From the NCBI RefSeq assembly GCF_000400365.1, contig NZ_BAOG01000067.1:1-32928 (forward strand): a stretch of 32,928 nucleotides of DNA, in the 5' to 3' direction. The translations under genes and the position numbers were made by a program. The notes below the pieces were generated by a model. That model worked only from the letters and a program-made list of their open reading frames with translations. It was not told the origin of the DNA and searched no databases. This DNA comes from Vibrio jasicida CAIM 1864 = LMG 25398. GTDB lineage: Bacteria > Pseudomonadota > Gammaproteobacteria > Enterobacterales > Vibrionaceae. Each line of letters starts with the position of its first letter. The first letter of the stretch is position 1. Below are positions 1 through 6,553 of the stretch, piece by piece.

Positions 1-178
1 CACAAAGCAATTTCGATTATGTTTGCTAAGTGGCTGGTAAATCGCGTCCTCCCTTCTCGCCAGTCATTGGTTTCCTAGTGATTTTCCCTATCGCCTTGCA
101 ACTTCCTGTAACCATGGTTGAGGGTTGGACAGTCAGGCAACGACGAAGATGAAATTCACTCCATAAGGAAACCTAGCC

Positions 179-463
179 ATGACTGACTCAAATGTAATCC
201 GCTCAACCATCACTAAACAACCAGAACCGACTAAGTTTTCGAACTTGGAATCGAAGGCTGCCTCTAAAGATGAGGTTTTTAAGGTGGCAATGGGAAGTGA
301 TGTGCGCCCTAGCGAGCTTGCTAATGCGGGGCTAGTTATGAAGAGTTTTCGATTCTTTCCGGCTGATCTTGAAGAGGTGACGAAACGTCTAAGCGACTTT
401 GTTGTGACTGACGAATCGACCGCTTGTGAAAAGGTCTTTCGGTTTGAGCGTCTGCCGTACTAA
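179..463 (+). CDS. Small hypothetical protein, 94 aa
   Basis: I do not recognise this 94-residue protein. It is soluble, with no signal peptide or membrane segment. The C-terminal half is the more protein-like part, with regular acidic and basic spacing and the stretch SFRFFPADLEEVTKRLSDF. An AAGGA ribosome binding site lies upstream of the ATG (taaggaaacctagccATG). A 77-bp gap containing hairpins separates it from the next small gene on the same strand, so the two may be co-transcribed. Placement beside a plasmid-accessory gene suggests plasmid cargo, but no function can be given. Confidence 0.6.
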   Translation: MTDSNVIRSTITKQPEPTKFSNLESKAASKDEVFKVAMGSDVRPSELANAGLVMKSFRFFPADLEEVTKRLSDFVVTDESTACEKVFRFERLPY

Positions 464-513
464 CGGCAGATAGAAAAACGCCTTAGCTCCACTTGCGACA
501 GAAAAGCTAAGGC
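451..513 (+). repeat. Two hairpins between the first two small genes
   Basis: An 8-bp perfect stem (451-458 with 463-470, loop acta) straddles the stop codon of the upstream gene. A second, 9-bp perfect stem pairs 480-488 with 505-513. Neither is followed by a clear T-run, so they look more like mRNA processing or stability elements than terminators. The effect is inferred. Confidence 0.5.
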
Positions 514-546
514 ATTCCGTTAACTACCGTTCACGAGGAAATTAAC

Positions 547-867
547 ATGACTACATTAAATGAAAAACCAACTCAAATCTATACTTGTACAGCTGTAGAG
601 TTTGAACTCGGTCAGATTGTGATGACTCAAGGCGTGAGTCAGCTGCTTGGTGACTTGCCGCATGAATTATTGTTGCTGCCTTGTTTAGCTCGCCATACAA
701 ACGGTGATTGGGGCGATCTGTGTATAGAAGATAAGGTTGCGAACGACGAAGCTACACGTCACGGTTTGCGTATTCTGTCGGCGTATAGATTTGGAAATGA
801 GCGTATTTGGGTCATCACTGAAGGTGATCGCAGCGTGACAACATTCTTGTTGCCAAGCGAATATTAA
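547..867 (+). CDS. Small mobile-element-associated protein, 106 aa
   Basis: This 106-residue protein matches, from memory, a widespread small family on plasmids and integrative elements. Members begin with a 'lGqivmTqGv' segment, have 'aRHtnGDWGdLceeDk..N' in the middle and end 'RilSaY...iWvITEgDRsvTTiLLPseY'. Here those segments are FELGQIVMTQGVSQLL, ARHTNGDWGDLCIEDK and ERIWVITEGDRSVTTFLLPSEY. Database entries of this type are often mislabelled as type I restriction subunits; nothing in it is a methyltransferase or HsdS domain. The biochemical role is unknown. A GAGGAAA ribosome binding site precedes the ATG. No transmembrane segment is visible. Confidence 0.75.
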   Translation: MTTLNEKPTQIYTCTAVEFELGQIVMTQGVSQLLGDLPHELLLLPCLARHTNGDWGDLCIEDKVANDEATRHGLRILSAYRFGNERIWVITEGDRSVTTFLLPSEY

Positions 868-1095
868 TGACGGGGCAGGGCATCGGTAACGATGCCCTGA
901 TAAAGCACAGCTAAAATTTTTCAGCGAGGCTCATTCTTCACCTCGCTGAAACCGTGCAACTATCGACAATTATGCAAGCTGATTCACTATCGTTGGCGGT
1001 GAGTATGTATCATAGTTTTGTCGGCTGAATGGTGTGGGACTGTTGTTGCCTACTACACTCCCTTTCACCACGACACATAAGCCAATGACTATTTC

Positions 1096-1125
1096 GCCAC
1101 CTCTCTACAGGTGGCTTTTTTTTTT
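1096..1125 (+). terminator. Intrinsic terminator, plus strand
   Basis: A 7-bp stem GCCACCT/AGGTGGC (1096-1102 with 1109-1115, loop ctctac) is followed directly by ten T residues (1116-1125). This is a textbook rho-independent terminator for the plus-strand small genes, placed before the convergent stb-like operon. Confidence 0.85.
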
Positions 1126-1133
1126 GAGGTTTT

Positions 1134-1201
1134 TTCACATATCCACATGAGGGGACAGGAGACCGCGAGGAAATATCTCCTGCCGATTGTGGGTATGTGA
1201 A
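1134..1201. repeat. Nested inverted repeat, 68 bp
   Basis: The outer arms are 13 bp with one mismatch (1134-1146 with 1189-1201, reading ttcacatatccac / gtgggtatgtgaa). Inside them lies a 7-bp perfect pair caggaga/tctcctg (1156-1162 with 1176-1182). The element sits just beyond the 3' end of the minus-strand stb-like operon. It could fold as a long RNA hairpin ending that transcript or be a protein-binding or recombination site; there is no T-run on the minus strand to make it a classical terminator. Confidence 0.6.
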
Positions 1202-1218
1202 AAAGCCGGTAGGTACAC

Positions 1219-1641
1219 TCACAGCTTGAATGCCAATAGATAGAACACGGCGCCTAAAAGACTGCCAACAAACACCGCATTGACGAATAAGGCGATGAAG
1301 AAGAAGCCTTTATTCACCGGAATGTAGCCGCTCAGTTTGTCCGAAATGCACTTATCGATAGCGCCTAATTGCTGTTCATGCCTCTTTCCCACTTCTTGTA
1401 TGAGTGAGTTGCTAAACGCTTGTTGAGACTGTTCGATACCAGCTCTTAGCTGCTTGCTATGGTGCTCCACTTCACTGGTGATATCGAGGACGCGATTAAT
1501 TTTTTGCTGAAAGGAGGCATCAAACTCGCTCGGAACGAGCTTCAGTGCCTCGCCTAGTGCAAGTAATTCCTCTCGCATTTCTTCCAGCTCAACAAGCGTC
1601 AGTTGTTTGGTTAATGTTGGGTATGGAAATCCTTCACTCAT
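1219..1641 (-). CDS. StbC-like membrane-anchored coiled-coil protein
   Basis: This 140-residue protein has a long helical, charged N-terminal two thirds (heptad-like region about residues 10-100: LVELEEMREELLALGEALKL, then VLDITSEVEHHSKQL). One C-terminal membrane helix follows (FFFIALFVNAVFVGSLLGAVFYLLAF). It is the third gene of a minus-strand operon behind a DNA-binding protein and a ParA-like ATPase, the layout of stbABC beside the oriT of R388-type plasmids; I base the comparison on order and architecture, not on alignment. The ATG at 1641 is chosen over a GTG two codons upstream because GAGGTG lies upstream of it. It may tether the stb system or relaxosome to the membrane (inference). 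The gap to the ATPase gene is 20 bp. Confidence 0.6.
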   Translation of the reverse strand: MSEGFPYPTLTKQLTLVELEEMREELLALGEALKLVPSEFDASFQQKINRVLDITSEVEHHSKQLRAGIEQSQQAFSNSLIQEVGKRHEQQLGAIDKCISDKLSGYIPVNKGFFFIALFVNAVFVGSLLGAVFYLLAFKL

Positions 1642-1661
1642 AATCACACCTCATTTCCGGT

Positions 1662-2399
1662 TTATTGCCACGCTAAAAACTTGGTTAATTTTTTAAATTC
1701 AATATCAAGTTTTTCGTCCAGTGATTTAGCCAAACGGTGACAAGATTTCTTTAAAGATAAACCGGAACGAGTCTGTTTATCTTTAGCTTCTCGAATGGCC
1801 TTGCGGTAATCGGTATCGTCATTAACCGCTTCATGGTATGAGGTGTTTGTTAGATCGATGAGCGTGAAAACTTCTGATTCAGGGATAATCACACACTTGC
1901 GGATTTCATCTGTAGCTGTCTGCTCAAGAACGCCAGACTCACACAAAACATTAAACTGGCTTTCTAGTGGTAAAGAAGAATCAACGCGATTAAGTAATAC
2001 GCCAATGCATTCAGAACTAATTCCTAAATCATGTAGTTCATAAATACTATTTACCGTGTCCTTTTGTTGTTTAATGTCTGGAGTTACAGGCACTAAATAA
2101 AGATCTATATCTTCGTGTGAGCCAACATTTTCTTTAATGCCTTTGATAAAGTTTTCGATATTGGAGGAACCAATATCAATGACCGCCTTATCGAGCATAT
2201 CGATCTTTTCAATAACATTGGTCATGTCTTTAGCGGCCAGTTTTTCTCCCGTCGAACCATCTTCATTAATTGTTTCTACACGAATAAGTTCAGCACCTTC
2301 TATTCTTGGCATCAGTAGCGTATTGCAGATGGTACTTTTGCCAACATTGCCGGAGTGATTTAACACAGCGATTTTGATGTAATCTATGATGTGACCCAT
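1662..2399 (-). CDS. StbB-like ParA/MinD-family ATPase
   Basis: A 245-residue P-loop ATPase of the ParA/MinD/Soj superfamily. The N-terminal Walker A is LNHSGNVGKST (residues 13-23), a variant of KGGxGKST. It continues with the switch region IDIGSSNIENF and the late ATPase strand VTPDIKQQKDTVNSI followed by GVLLNRVDSS, which matches the usual NTP-binding core (.GVVlNrv). R388 StbB is a comparable ATPase needed for conjugation in concert with StbA. The gene sits between the small DNA-binding gene (11 bp upstream) and the membrane coiled-coil gene. A role in plasmid positioning or in coordinating segregation with transfer is inferred from family and position. The signature lysine near the start of Walker A is replaced (HSGN in place of KGGV), so a partner may be needed for activation. 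Confidence 0.75.
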   Translation of the reverse strand: MGHIIDYIKIAVLNHSGNVGKSTICNTLLMPRIEGAELIRVETINEDGSTGEKLAAKDMTNVIEKIDMLDKAVIDIGSSNIENFIKGIKENVGSHEDIDLYLVPVTPDIKQQKDTVNSIYELHDLGISSECIGVLLNRVDSSLPLESQFNVLCESGVLEQTATDEIRKCVIIPESEVFTLIDLTNTSYHEAVNDDTDYRKAIREAKDKQTRSGLSLKKSCHRLAKSLDEKLDIEFKKLTKFLAWQ

Positions 2400-2410
2400 A
2401 ATCCTATTCC

Positions 2411-2881
2411 TTAATTAGTTGTTTGTTTTAATGCAGTAAAGTAACGCCTTAAAGCGCTAGAGTTGGGGAGTTGTTTTTCCTTAATCCATGATTTAACTTC
2501 TTCAATCTCATAGCCTTGTTTGACAATGTCTTGAACAAGCTTCTCTGCAATGTCAGGCATAATCATTTTCCATTCGACGAGATCTATTTCTTGTGTTTCT
2601 GGAAGCGATTTAGCCGTAGAGGTAGCGTTTGGTTTTTGCGTTGAGGTTTGTTCGTTTGGCGAGCGTTTTTTCTTGGCTATATAGATCATTGTTTGAAAGT
2701 GTTTCAACGCTATCGGTATGCCGCCTTTCTCTAACAGAACTCTATAGCTAATGCCGTTAGACGAAAGGGTTTCAATATCACTCAGGAACATACTAACTAT
2801 GCTCTGTTTACTTCTGAGCATTTCAGAAAGCTCTTTGTTAATGTTATTTGCTGTGTCATTTAACAGCTTATTTGCGTCCAT
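2411..2881 (-). CDS. StbA-like DNA-binding protein (first gene of stb-like operon)
   Basis: A 156-residue protein with an N-terminal helical domain containing a likely helix-turn-helix (about residues 35-70: SSNGISYRVLLEKGGIPIAL then KHFQTMIYIAKKK). A Ser/Thr/Pro-rich linker and a C-terminal helical domain (VEWKMIMPDIAEKLVQDIV) follow. The open frame extends 18 codons upstream, but AAAGGTGG sits 5 bp before the ATG at 2881, and the upstream extension would run through the 11-bp repeats, so 2881 is preferred. First gene of the operon with the ATPase and coiled-coil genes and divergent from mobC, it is the natural candidate to bind the phased repeats just upstream and to repress its own promoter, as described for R388 StbA. 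No sequence identity to StbA is claimed. Confidence 0.6.
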   Translation of the reverse strand: MDANKLLNDTANNINKELSEMLRSKQSIVSMFLSDIETLSSNGISYRVLLEKGGIPIALKHFQTMIYIAKKKRSPNEQTSTQKPNATSTAKSLPETQEIDLVEWKMIMPDIAEKLVQDIVKQGYEIEEVKSWIKEKQLPNSSALRRYFTALKQTTN

Positions 2882-2894
2882 AAGTCCACCTTTA

Positions 2895-3010
2895 CAAGAC
2901 AATTGCAAGGTAATTAGAATACATTCACAAGACACTTTTCATATCTTGCTGAATAAACACAATACAGTCTAAAGACAAAAGCAAGACAAACACAAGGCAA
3001 TTAGAATAAA
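2895..3010. repeat. Phased 11-bp repeats upstream of stb-like operon (candidate StbA-binding array)
   Basis: Repeats with consensus CAAGACA recur exactly every 11 bp in two clusters. Cluster one starts at 2895 (caagaca), 2906 (caaggta), 2917 (gaataca) and 2928 (caagaca). Cluster two starts at 2960 (caataca), 2971 (aaagaca), 2982 (caagaca), 2993 (caaggca) and 3004 (gaataaa). The stretches 2895-2921 and 2982-3008 are 27-bp near-direct repeats with four mismatches. The 11-bp spacing puts every copy on one face of the helix. R388 stbDRs are also short direct repeats in two sets beside oriT. This is the likely operator and segregation site of the stb-like operon. Confidence 0.75.
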
Positions 3011-3041
3011 TAAAAAACCCGTTTTGGGTTTTTTATTTATT
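3005..3041. terminator. 16-bp perfect hairpin with A/T flanks
   Basis: A perfect 16-bp inverted repeat pairs 3005-3020 with 3026-3041 around the loop gtttt. The GC core is ACCC/GGGT flanked by A6/T6 and further A/T, so the folded form resembles a bidirectional intrinsic terminator. It lies between the phased repeats and the second inverted-repeat cluster, so it may insulate the stb-like and mob promoters or be part of oriT. Confidence 0.65.
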
Positions 3042-3124
3042 CATAGGCACGCTGTCGAATGTATACATTCGCGTGCCAAGGGGATAACATCCCCTTGAAC
3101 CCCTGAAACTCTACGAGTTTAATT
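3042..3124 (+). other. oriT: Candidate oriT region upstream of mobC
   Basis: Immediately 5' of mobC-relaxase lie four inverted repeats in 75 bp. GGCACGC/GCGTGCC (3046-3052 with 3071-3077) encloses the perfect 14-bp palindrome gaatgtatacattc (3057-3070). CAAGGGGA/TCCCCTTG (3077-3084 with 3090-3097) and AAACTC/GAGTTT (3106-3111 with 3115-3120) follow. Relaxases of this group usually act at an oriT beside their own gene, with a nick a few bases from an inverted repeat. I cannot assign the nick site. The distal repeats could alternatively be operators for mobC autoregulation. Confidence 0.6.
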
Positions 3125-3478
3125 ATGGAAAAAGAAAGTGCCACTATTCATGTTCAAACAAGACTAACACCTTCTGAATATAAACCGTTTAAAACCGTTA
3201 TAGAAAACTTTGATATAAAAAAGGCTGAGCTTTTTCGCAAAGTTATTTTATCAAACGAGAAAAATATGGTGGAAGTGAGCGGTTCAGTTGAGGAAACTGA
3301 TGCTCAAAAACGCATGATTTTTCTAGCCAATAAAACCTCGAATAACATTAACCAGATCGCCAAGAAGCTTAACCAAGCTTACCGTGGCGAAGTGGTTAGT
3401 GAGCGAAACTACCTCAAGATCATGAATGAGTTGATTGGTGTTCGCTCGGCTTTTGAAAAAGGCATGGATAAATGTTAG
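3125..3478 (+). CDS. mobC: MobC-family relaxosome accessory protein
   Basis: This 117-residue protein has an N-terminal ribbon-helix-helix-like segment (STIHVQTRLTPSEYKPFKTV) and the MobC signature region in its second half (ANKTSNNINQIAKKLNQA then MNELIGVRSAFEKGMDK). MobC proteins bind oriT, help melt it and recruit the relaxase. The last codons overlap the relaxase start by 7 bp (ATGTTAG), which indicates translational coupling. The start is the first ATG after the inverted-repeat cluster; no strong ribosome binding site is visible (tacgagtttaattATG). The family call rests on the motif and on coupling to the relaxase. Confidence 0.85.
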   Translation: MEKESATIHVQTRLTPSEYKPFKTVIENFDIKKAELFRKVILSNEKNMVEVSGSVEETDAQKRMIFLANKTSNNINQIAKKLNQAYRGEVVSERNYLKIMNELIGVRSAFEKGMDKC

Positions 3479-6381
3479 TTCGAGTTCGTGGTGGTAGGGA
3501 TGGCATTGCTGAGTATTTGCGCGATGGAATGAAGTCCGACCGCGAAATGCACCGTGACCAATTAGATAAACGTATTTGTATTGATGGGGATTTATCTATT
3601 ACCGATACCATTATTAAAACAATGGCGAAAACAGATAAACCTGAAAATTATTTTCATGTCACTTTGAGCTTTGCTGAAAGGGATATTTCAGAAGAAAAGA
3701 TTCGTGAAGTATATGAGGAATATAAGCGAAATATTATGTCTTCTTACACAGAGGGAGAATTTAATATTTATGCTGAGATTCATGTTCCAAAAATTAAGTC
3801 CTACGAAGATAAGAGTACAGGGGAAGTAGTAGAGCGTTTTCCTCATGTTCATGTTGTAATACCTAAGAAAAATCTACTCGATGATAAAAACCTGAATCCT
3901 TATGGTTTCTACAAAACAAACTTGGAATATTTTGACGCTATCCAAGAGCGTATTAATTCAAAGTTTAACTTGGTATCACCATTTGATAATCAGCGTGTAT
4001 TTAAAATCGACCAATCGAAACTATTGGCGCGTTACAAAGGTGACAACTTCAAAGGCGCGAACGCCAAACTCAAGTCTGAGCTGTTTGACGTTATCCAAGA
4101 CAAAAACATCACCACTATGGCCGCTTTCAAAGAAGAGCTCGCGAAGCATGGTGAAGTCTCGATAGGTAAGGTCGGAAAGCCGGACGAATACCTCAAAATC
4201 AAACCTCACGGCTCAACGCGTAATGTTCGTTTAACGGACAGTTGTTTTCACCCTGAGTTTATCGAGCATCGAACACTTAAACGGGAAAAGCCGAGCGAAA
4301 AGCAAGTGAACCGCTTGGTTAATGAGTGGGTCAACAGCAAGTCACATGAGGTTAAGTACATTCACCAAGCAGCCCCCAAATTGCGCGAGCAATACAAGGC
4401 GCTGCCAACCCAACTAAAAGGGGAGTTTTTAAATGAGCAACGAGAGCGATATTACCGACAATACAACCTTAGCACCGGAGCCCGACTTTCTGAACGAGGC
4501 GCCGGAGCAAGCCAGCGGAATATTCCAACGAGCAGACGGGCGCGTGATCGAAAGCTTGGTGTTGAACGAGGCATCCCAAGAGGATTTACCGACATCCCCA
4601 ACGGCTTGCCAAGTATGTCCGAACTCAATGTGGCTACAGGAGGAGGACAACGGGGAAGTTGTCCTACAGAACTATTGCATGATAATGCATCGGATCATTT
4701 GGCAGTCAAACAAACCAGTCGAAGTCCTCAATTGCGACGGGCTGGTTATGAACCTCGACGACGAGTAGTTCGACTTTCGGTTTACCGAAAGCCTTCACCG
4801 AACGCGACACTGGCAACTATCAAGCGCATCAAAGCCAAGGCGCAACATAGCGAGAGCTACGTGACGCAATTGTTCGACACCTTCCAAGAAAATAAGCAAG
4901 AGCAAAGCGAACTCGGTCGCTTTCGCACTATCAGGCAAAACCTAAAAGCCGAGAGCCTACTTTCTCACCTTTCCGACTCTCATGGCTTAGTCAAAGACCA
5001 GTACAGCCACTTTAAGGCCAAAGATGGCTCTGTGCGGATAAAAGCTGAAACGCGAGCTTATAACGTCAGTGACTTTTGCACGAAATACATGGGGCTGAGT
5101 TGGGATGAAACCAAAGAAATCCTAAAGACGACTTACGGCAAGCAGAGGCAGCAACTCGCGCAACAGCAACGAGTTCGCCAAGAGCAGCAAGCCGTCAATT
5201 CCATCGTGTTTGTCAGCAATAGAGTTACTCAAGGTTGGGGTAAAAAGAACCCGCTCGATGAGTCCATCCGATTGCTCAAACACTTGCAACGCAAAGAGCA
5301 CATTGGAGAGCTACCTATGGCACTACATGAACTAGAGCGCCACCGCGCACCAGAAACTAAAGATAATGCTATCGTTTCAGCTAACGAGAACTTTAGCGCC
5401 GTCGAGAGCGCTAAGCGTATCATGAAGGCGAGAGAGACTGCTGCGCAGATCACGTTGACCATGAACGACCTAGTCGCGAGCAAGAACGACACAAAACGTT
5501 ATGTGGACTTCTCTGACAAGAACACAGGAGACAAAGTATTTCGTGATGATGGTGAGAAGATCGTTATGCACAGCAAACAAGCTGACATTAACCATACGGC
5601 TGCCGCACTCACGCTGGCTGCTGAAAAGTTTGGGGTGGTGAAAATCAATGGTACTAAGGAGTTTAAAGACCAAGTCATCGATGTGGCTGTGACCAAGGAC
5701 TTAAACATTGTGTTTGCAGATAAGAAGATGGAAGCGGATTTTGTTCGTCGGAAGGAAGAGCTTAAAAAATTTGTTTCAACAGAAAGTGTTAGTCAGAACT
5801 TGGCTGCAAACAATCAAGCGACAACCAGCACGCCAAAATCCACGGTTACTGACACCATTGCGATAAAAATGGAAGATGGACGCCAATATGAGTTGGCTCG
5901 CACTGCTGAGCCAGAGACAGAAAGCAGAAGAGCAAAGGTAGGGGCATGGACGTTTGCAGATCCTCAAAATGCATTACCTAAGTCAATTCATAAAAATATT
6001 CCCTCGGTTGTTGGTGAAGGCGATAGAATCGAAACTGAATTTGGAAAGGCGAAAGTAACAAGAGCTGATATCTTGTCGCAGCAAGAGCCAAAGCTTCGGC
6101 CTACCAAGTTTGAAGTTGAATATCAGTGGGATAAGCTCAGCGGTAAGCTGCAAGTGACGATAAACGGGAAGTCGCCAAACCGTTTTGAACAATCCACAGT
6201 CGAGCAAATCGTGAAGAAAGATACTTTCTTGAAACACTACACCGTTAAAGAGGTGCAGTTTGGTTTGATAGACCAAAAGAAAGCGGCGGGTTTTCAACCT
6301 GTGCCTAAGACATATGATGCTCAAGCAAATGAAACCGAACTCGCAAGTGAGTCACAACGTAAAGGGCTAAAAATGAGGTAG
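3472..6381 (+). CDS. Conjugative relaxase (MOBP-like), with LPD7-type domain
   Basis: This 969-residue relaxase nicks oriT and pilots the strand through the T4SS. The N-terminal nuclease domain (about residues 1-200) has a candidate catalytic tyrosine in GIAEYLRDG (Tyr15). The metal-binding histidines are AEIHVPK (His104) and FPHVHVVIPK (His125, His127), the HxH arrangement of the relaxase superfamily. Residues ~675-765 (VFRDDGEKIVMHS ... ALTLAAEKFGVVKINGTKEF) resemble the LPD7 large-polyvalent-protein domain common in long relaxases. Between them, residues ~320-435 are Arg/Ser/Gly-rich and look unstructured. That stretch also encodes a second protein in another frame (4433-4768). The C-terminal third probably carries T4SS targeting signals (inference). 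It is preceded and overlapped by mobC. Family subtype (MOBP) is a judgement; there is no helicase domain, so MOBF is unlikely. Confidence 0.9.
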   Translation: MLVRVRGGRDGIAEYLRDGMKSDREMHRDQLDKRICIDGDLSITDTIIKTMAKTDKPENYFHVTLSFAERDISEEKIREVYEEYKRNIMSSYTEGEFNIYAEIHVPKIKSYEDKSTGEVVERFPHVHVVIPKKNLLDDKNLNPYGFYKTNLEYFDAIQERINSKFNLVSPFDNQRVFKIDQSKLLARYKGDNFKGANAKLKSELFDVIQDKNITTMAAFKEELAKHGEVSIGKVGKPDEYLKIKPHGSTRNVRLTDSCFHPEFIEHRTLKREKPSEKQVNRLVNEWVNSKSHEVKYIHQAAPKLREQYKALPTQLKGEFLNEQRERYYRQYNLSTGARLSERGAGASQRNIPTSRRARDRKLGVERGIPRGFTDIPNGLPSMSELNVATGGGQRGSCPTELLHDNASDHLAVKQTSRSPQLRRAGYEPRRRVVRLSVYRKPSPNATLATIKRIKAKAQHSESYVTQLFDTFQENKQEQSELGRFRTIRQNLKAESLLSHLSDSHGLVKDQYSHFKAKDGSVRIKAETRAYNVSDFCTKYMGLSWDETKEILKTTYGKQRQQLAQQQRVRQEQQAVNSIVFVSNRVTQGWGKKNPLDESIRLLKHLQRKEHIGELPMALHELERHRAPETKDNAIVSANENFSAVESAKRIMKARETAAQITLTMNDLVASKNDTKRYVDFSDKNTGDKVFRDDGEKIVMHSKQADINHTAAALTLAAEKFGVVKINGTKEFKDQVIDVAVTKDLNIVFADKKMEADFVRRKEELKKFVSTESVSQNLAANNQATTSTPKSTVTDTIAIKMEDGRQYELARTAEPETESRRAKVGAWTFADPQNALPKSIHKNIPSVVGEGDRIETEFGKAKVTRADILSQQEPKLRPTKFEVEYQWDKLSGKLQVTINGKSPNRFEQSTVEQIVKKDTFLKHYTVKEVQFGLIDQKKAAGFQPVPKTYDAQANETELASESQRKGLKMR
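4433..4768 (+). CDS. Overprinted 111-aa protein within the relaxase gene
   Basis: This frame lies wholly inside the relaxase in a different phase. It begins with ATG preceded by a strong ribosome binding site (aaaaggggagtttttaaATG, AAGGGGAG 8 bp upstream). Its product is acidic and protein-like, with a C-terminal cysteine-rich module: CQVCPNSMW, then LQNYCMIMHRIIW, then NCDGL. The CxxC...C...H...C spacing suggests metal binding. The relaxase translation across the same bases is low-complexity and Arg-rich, the pattern expected when the second frame is the constrained one. Small mob genes nested in relaxase genes are known (for example mobB in RSF1010 and mbeB/mbeD in ColE1). I recall similar C-P-N-(A/S)-(L/M)-W proteins in other conjugative plasmids but cannot name a family. 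Confidence 0.75.
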   Translation: MSNESDITDNTTLAPEPDFLNEAPEQASGIFQRADGRVIESLVLNEASQEDLPTSPTACQVCPNSMWLQEEDNGEVVLQNYCMIMHRIIWQSNKPVEVLNCDGLVMNLDDE

Positions 6382-6424
6382 CTGACGTAAGAGTTTCTAA
6401 ATATCTTGATATTTCAAGTACAAA

Positions 6425-6450
6425 AAAGCCCGCTTTTGGCGGGCTTTCCT
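6425..6450 (+). terminator. Terminator after the relaxase gene
   Basis: A 9-bp perfect stem AAAGCCCGC/GCGGGCTTT (6425-6433 with 6439-6447, loop ttttg) is followed by a short T/C run. It lies 44 bp past the relaxase stop codon. It probably ends the mob transcript and separates it from the abi gene. Confidence 0.75.
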
Positions 6451-6553
6451 GATAGAATCGTTGCAACTTAGTTCGCAGGGGCTGTCTTTCGAGAGCTTAC
6501 CTGAAAATTATTCCAAGTGCTTACACGTCAATATTACGAGAACGGCGAAGATA

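Larger units (their letters stand above)
868..1218. other. Gene-free stretch with hairpins
   Basis: I see no convincing gene in these ~350 bp. A 10-bp perfect hairpin (876-885 with 890-899, loop gtaa) and a 9-bp hairpin (921-929 with 941-949) lie downstream of the 106-aa gene. A strong terminator and a nested inverted repeat follow and are listed separately. An open frame at 1010-1222 on the minus strand has a composition dominated by these palindromes and is not called. Confidence 0.6.

Noticed and set aside
1..78. Plus-strand frame open from the window start to TAG at 76-78
   Set aside because: Only 25 codons and no recognisable content; could be the tail of a gene outside the window but cannot be supported.
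1010..1222. 70-aa minus-strand open frame
   Set aside because: Runs through a terminator poly-T and a nested inverted repeat; composition is not protein-like.
2895..3010. Phased repeats as a CRISPR array
   Set aside because: Repeat units are 7-11 bp with no unique spacers of CRISPR length, and no cas gene is present.
4429..4650. Minus-strand open frame antisense to the overprinted gene
   Set aside because: Arises from codon bias of the two plus-strand frames; no ribosome binding site and no protein-like motif.
3472..6381. Relaxase as MOBF type with helicase
   Set aside because: Length would allow it, but no Walker A or RecD-like motif is seen; the C-terminal part resembles LPD7.
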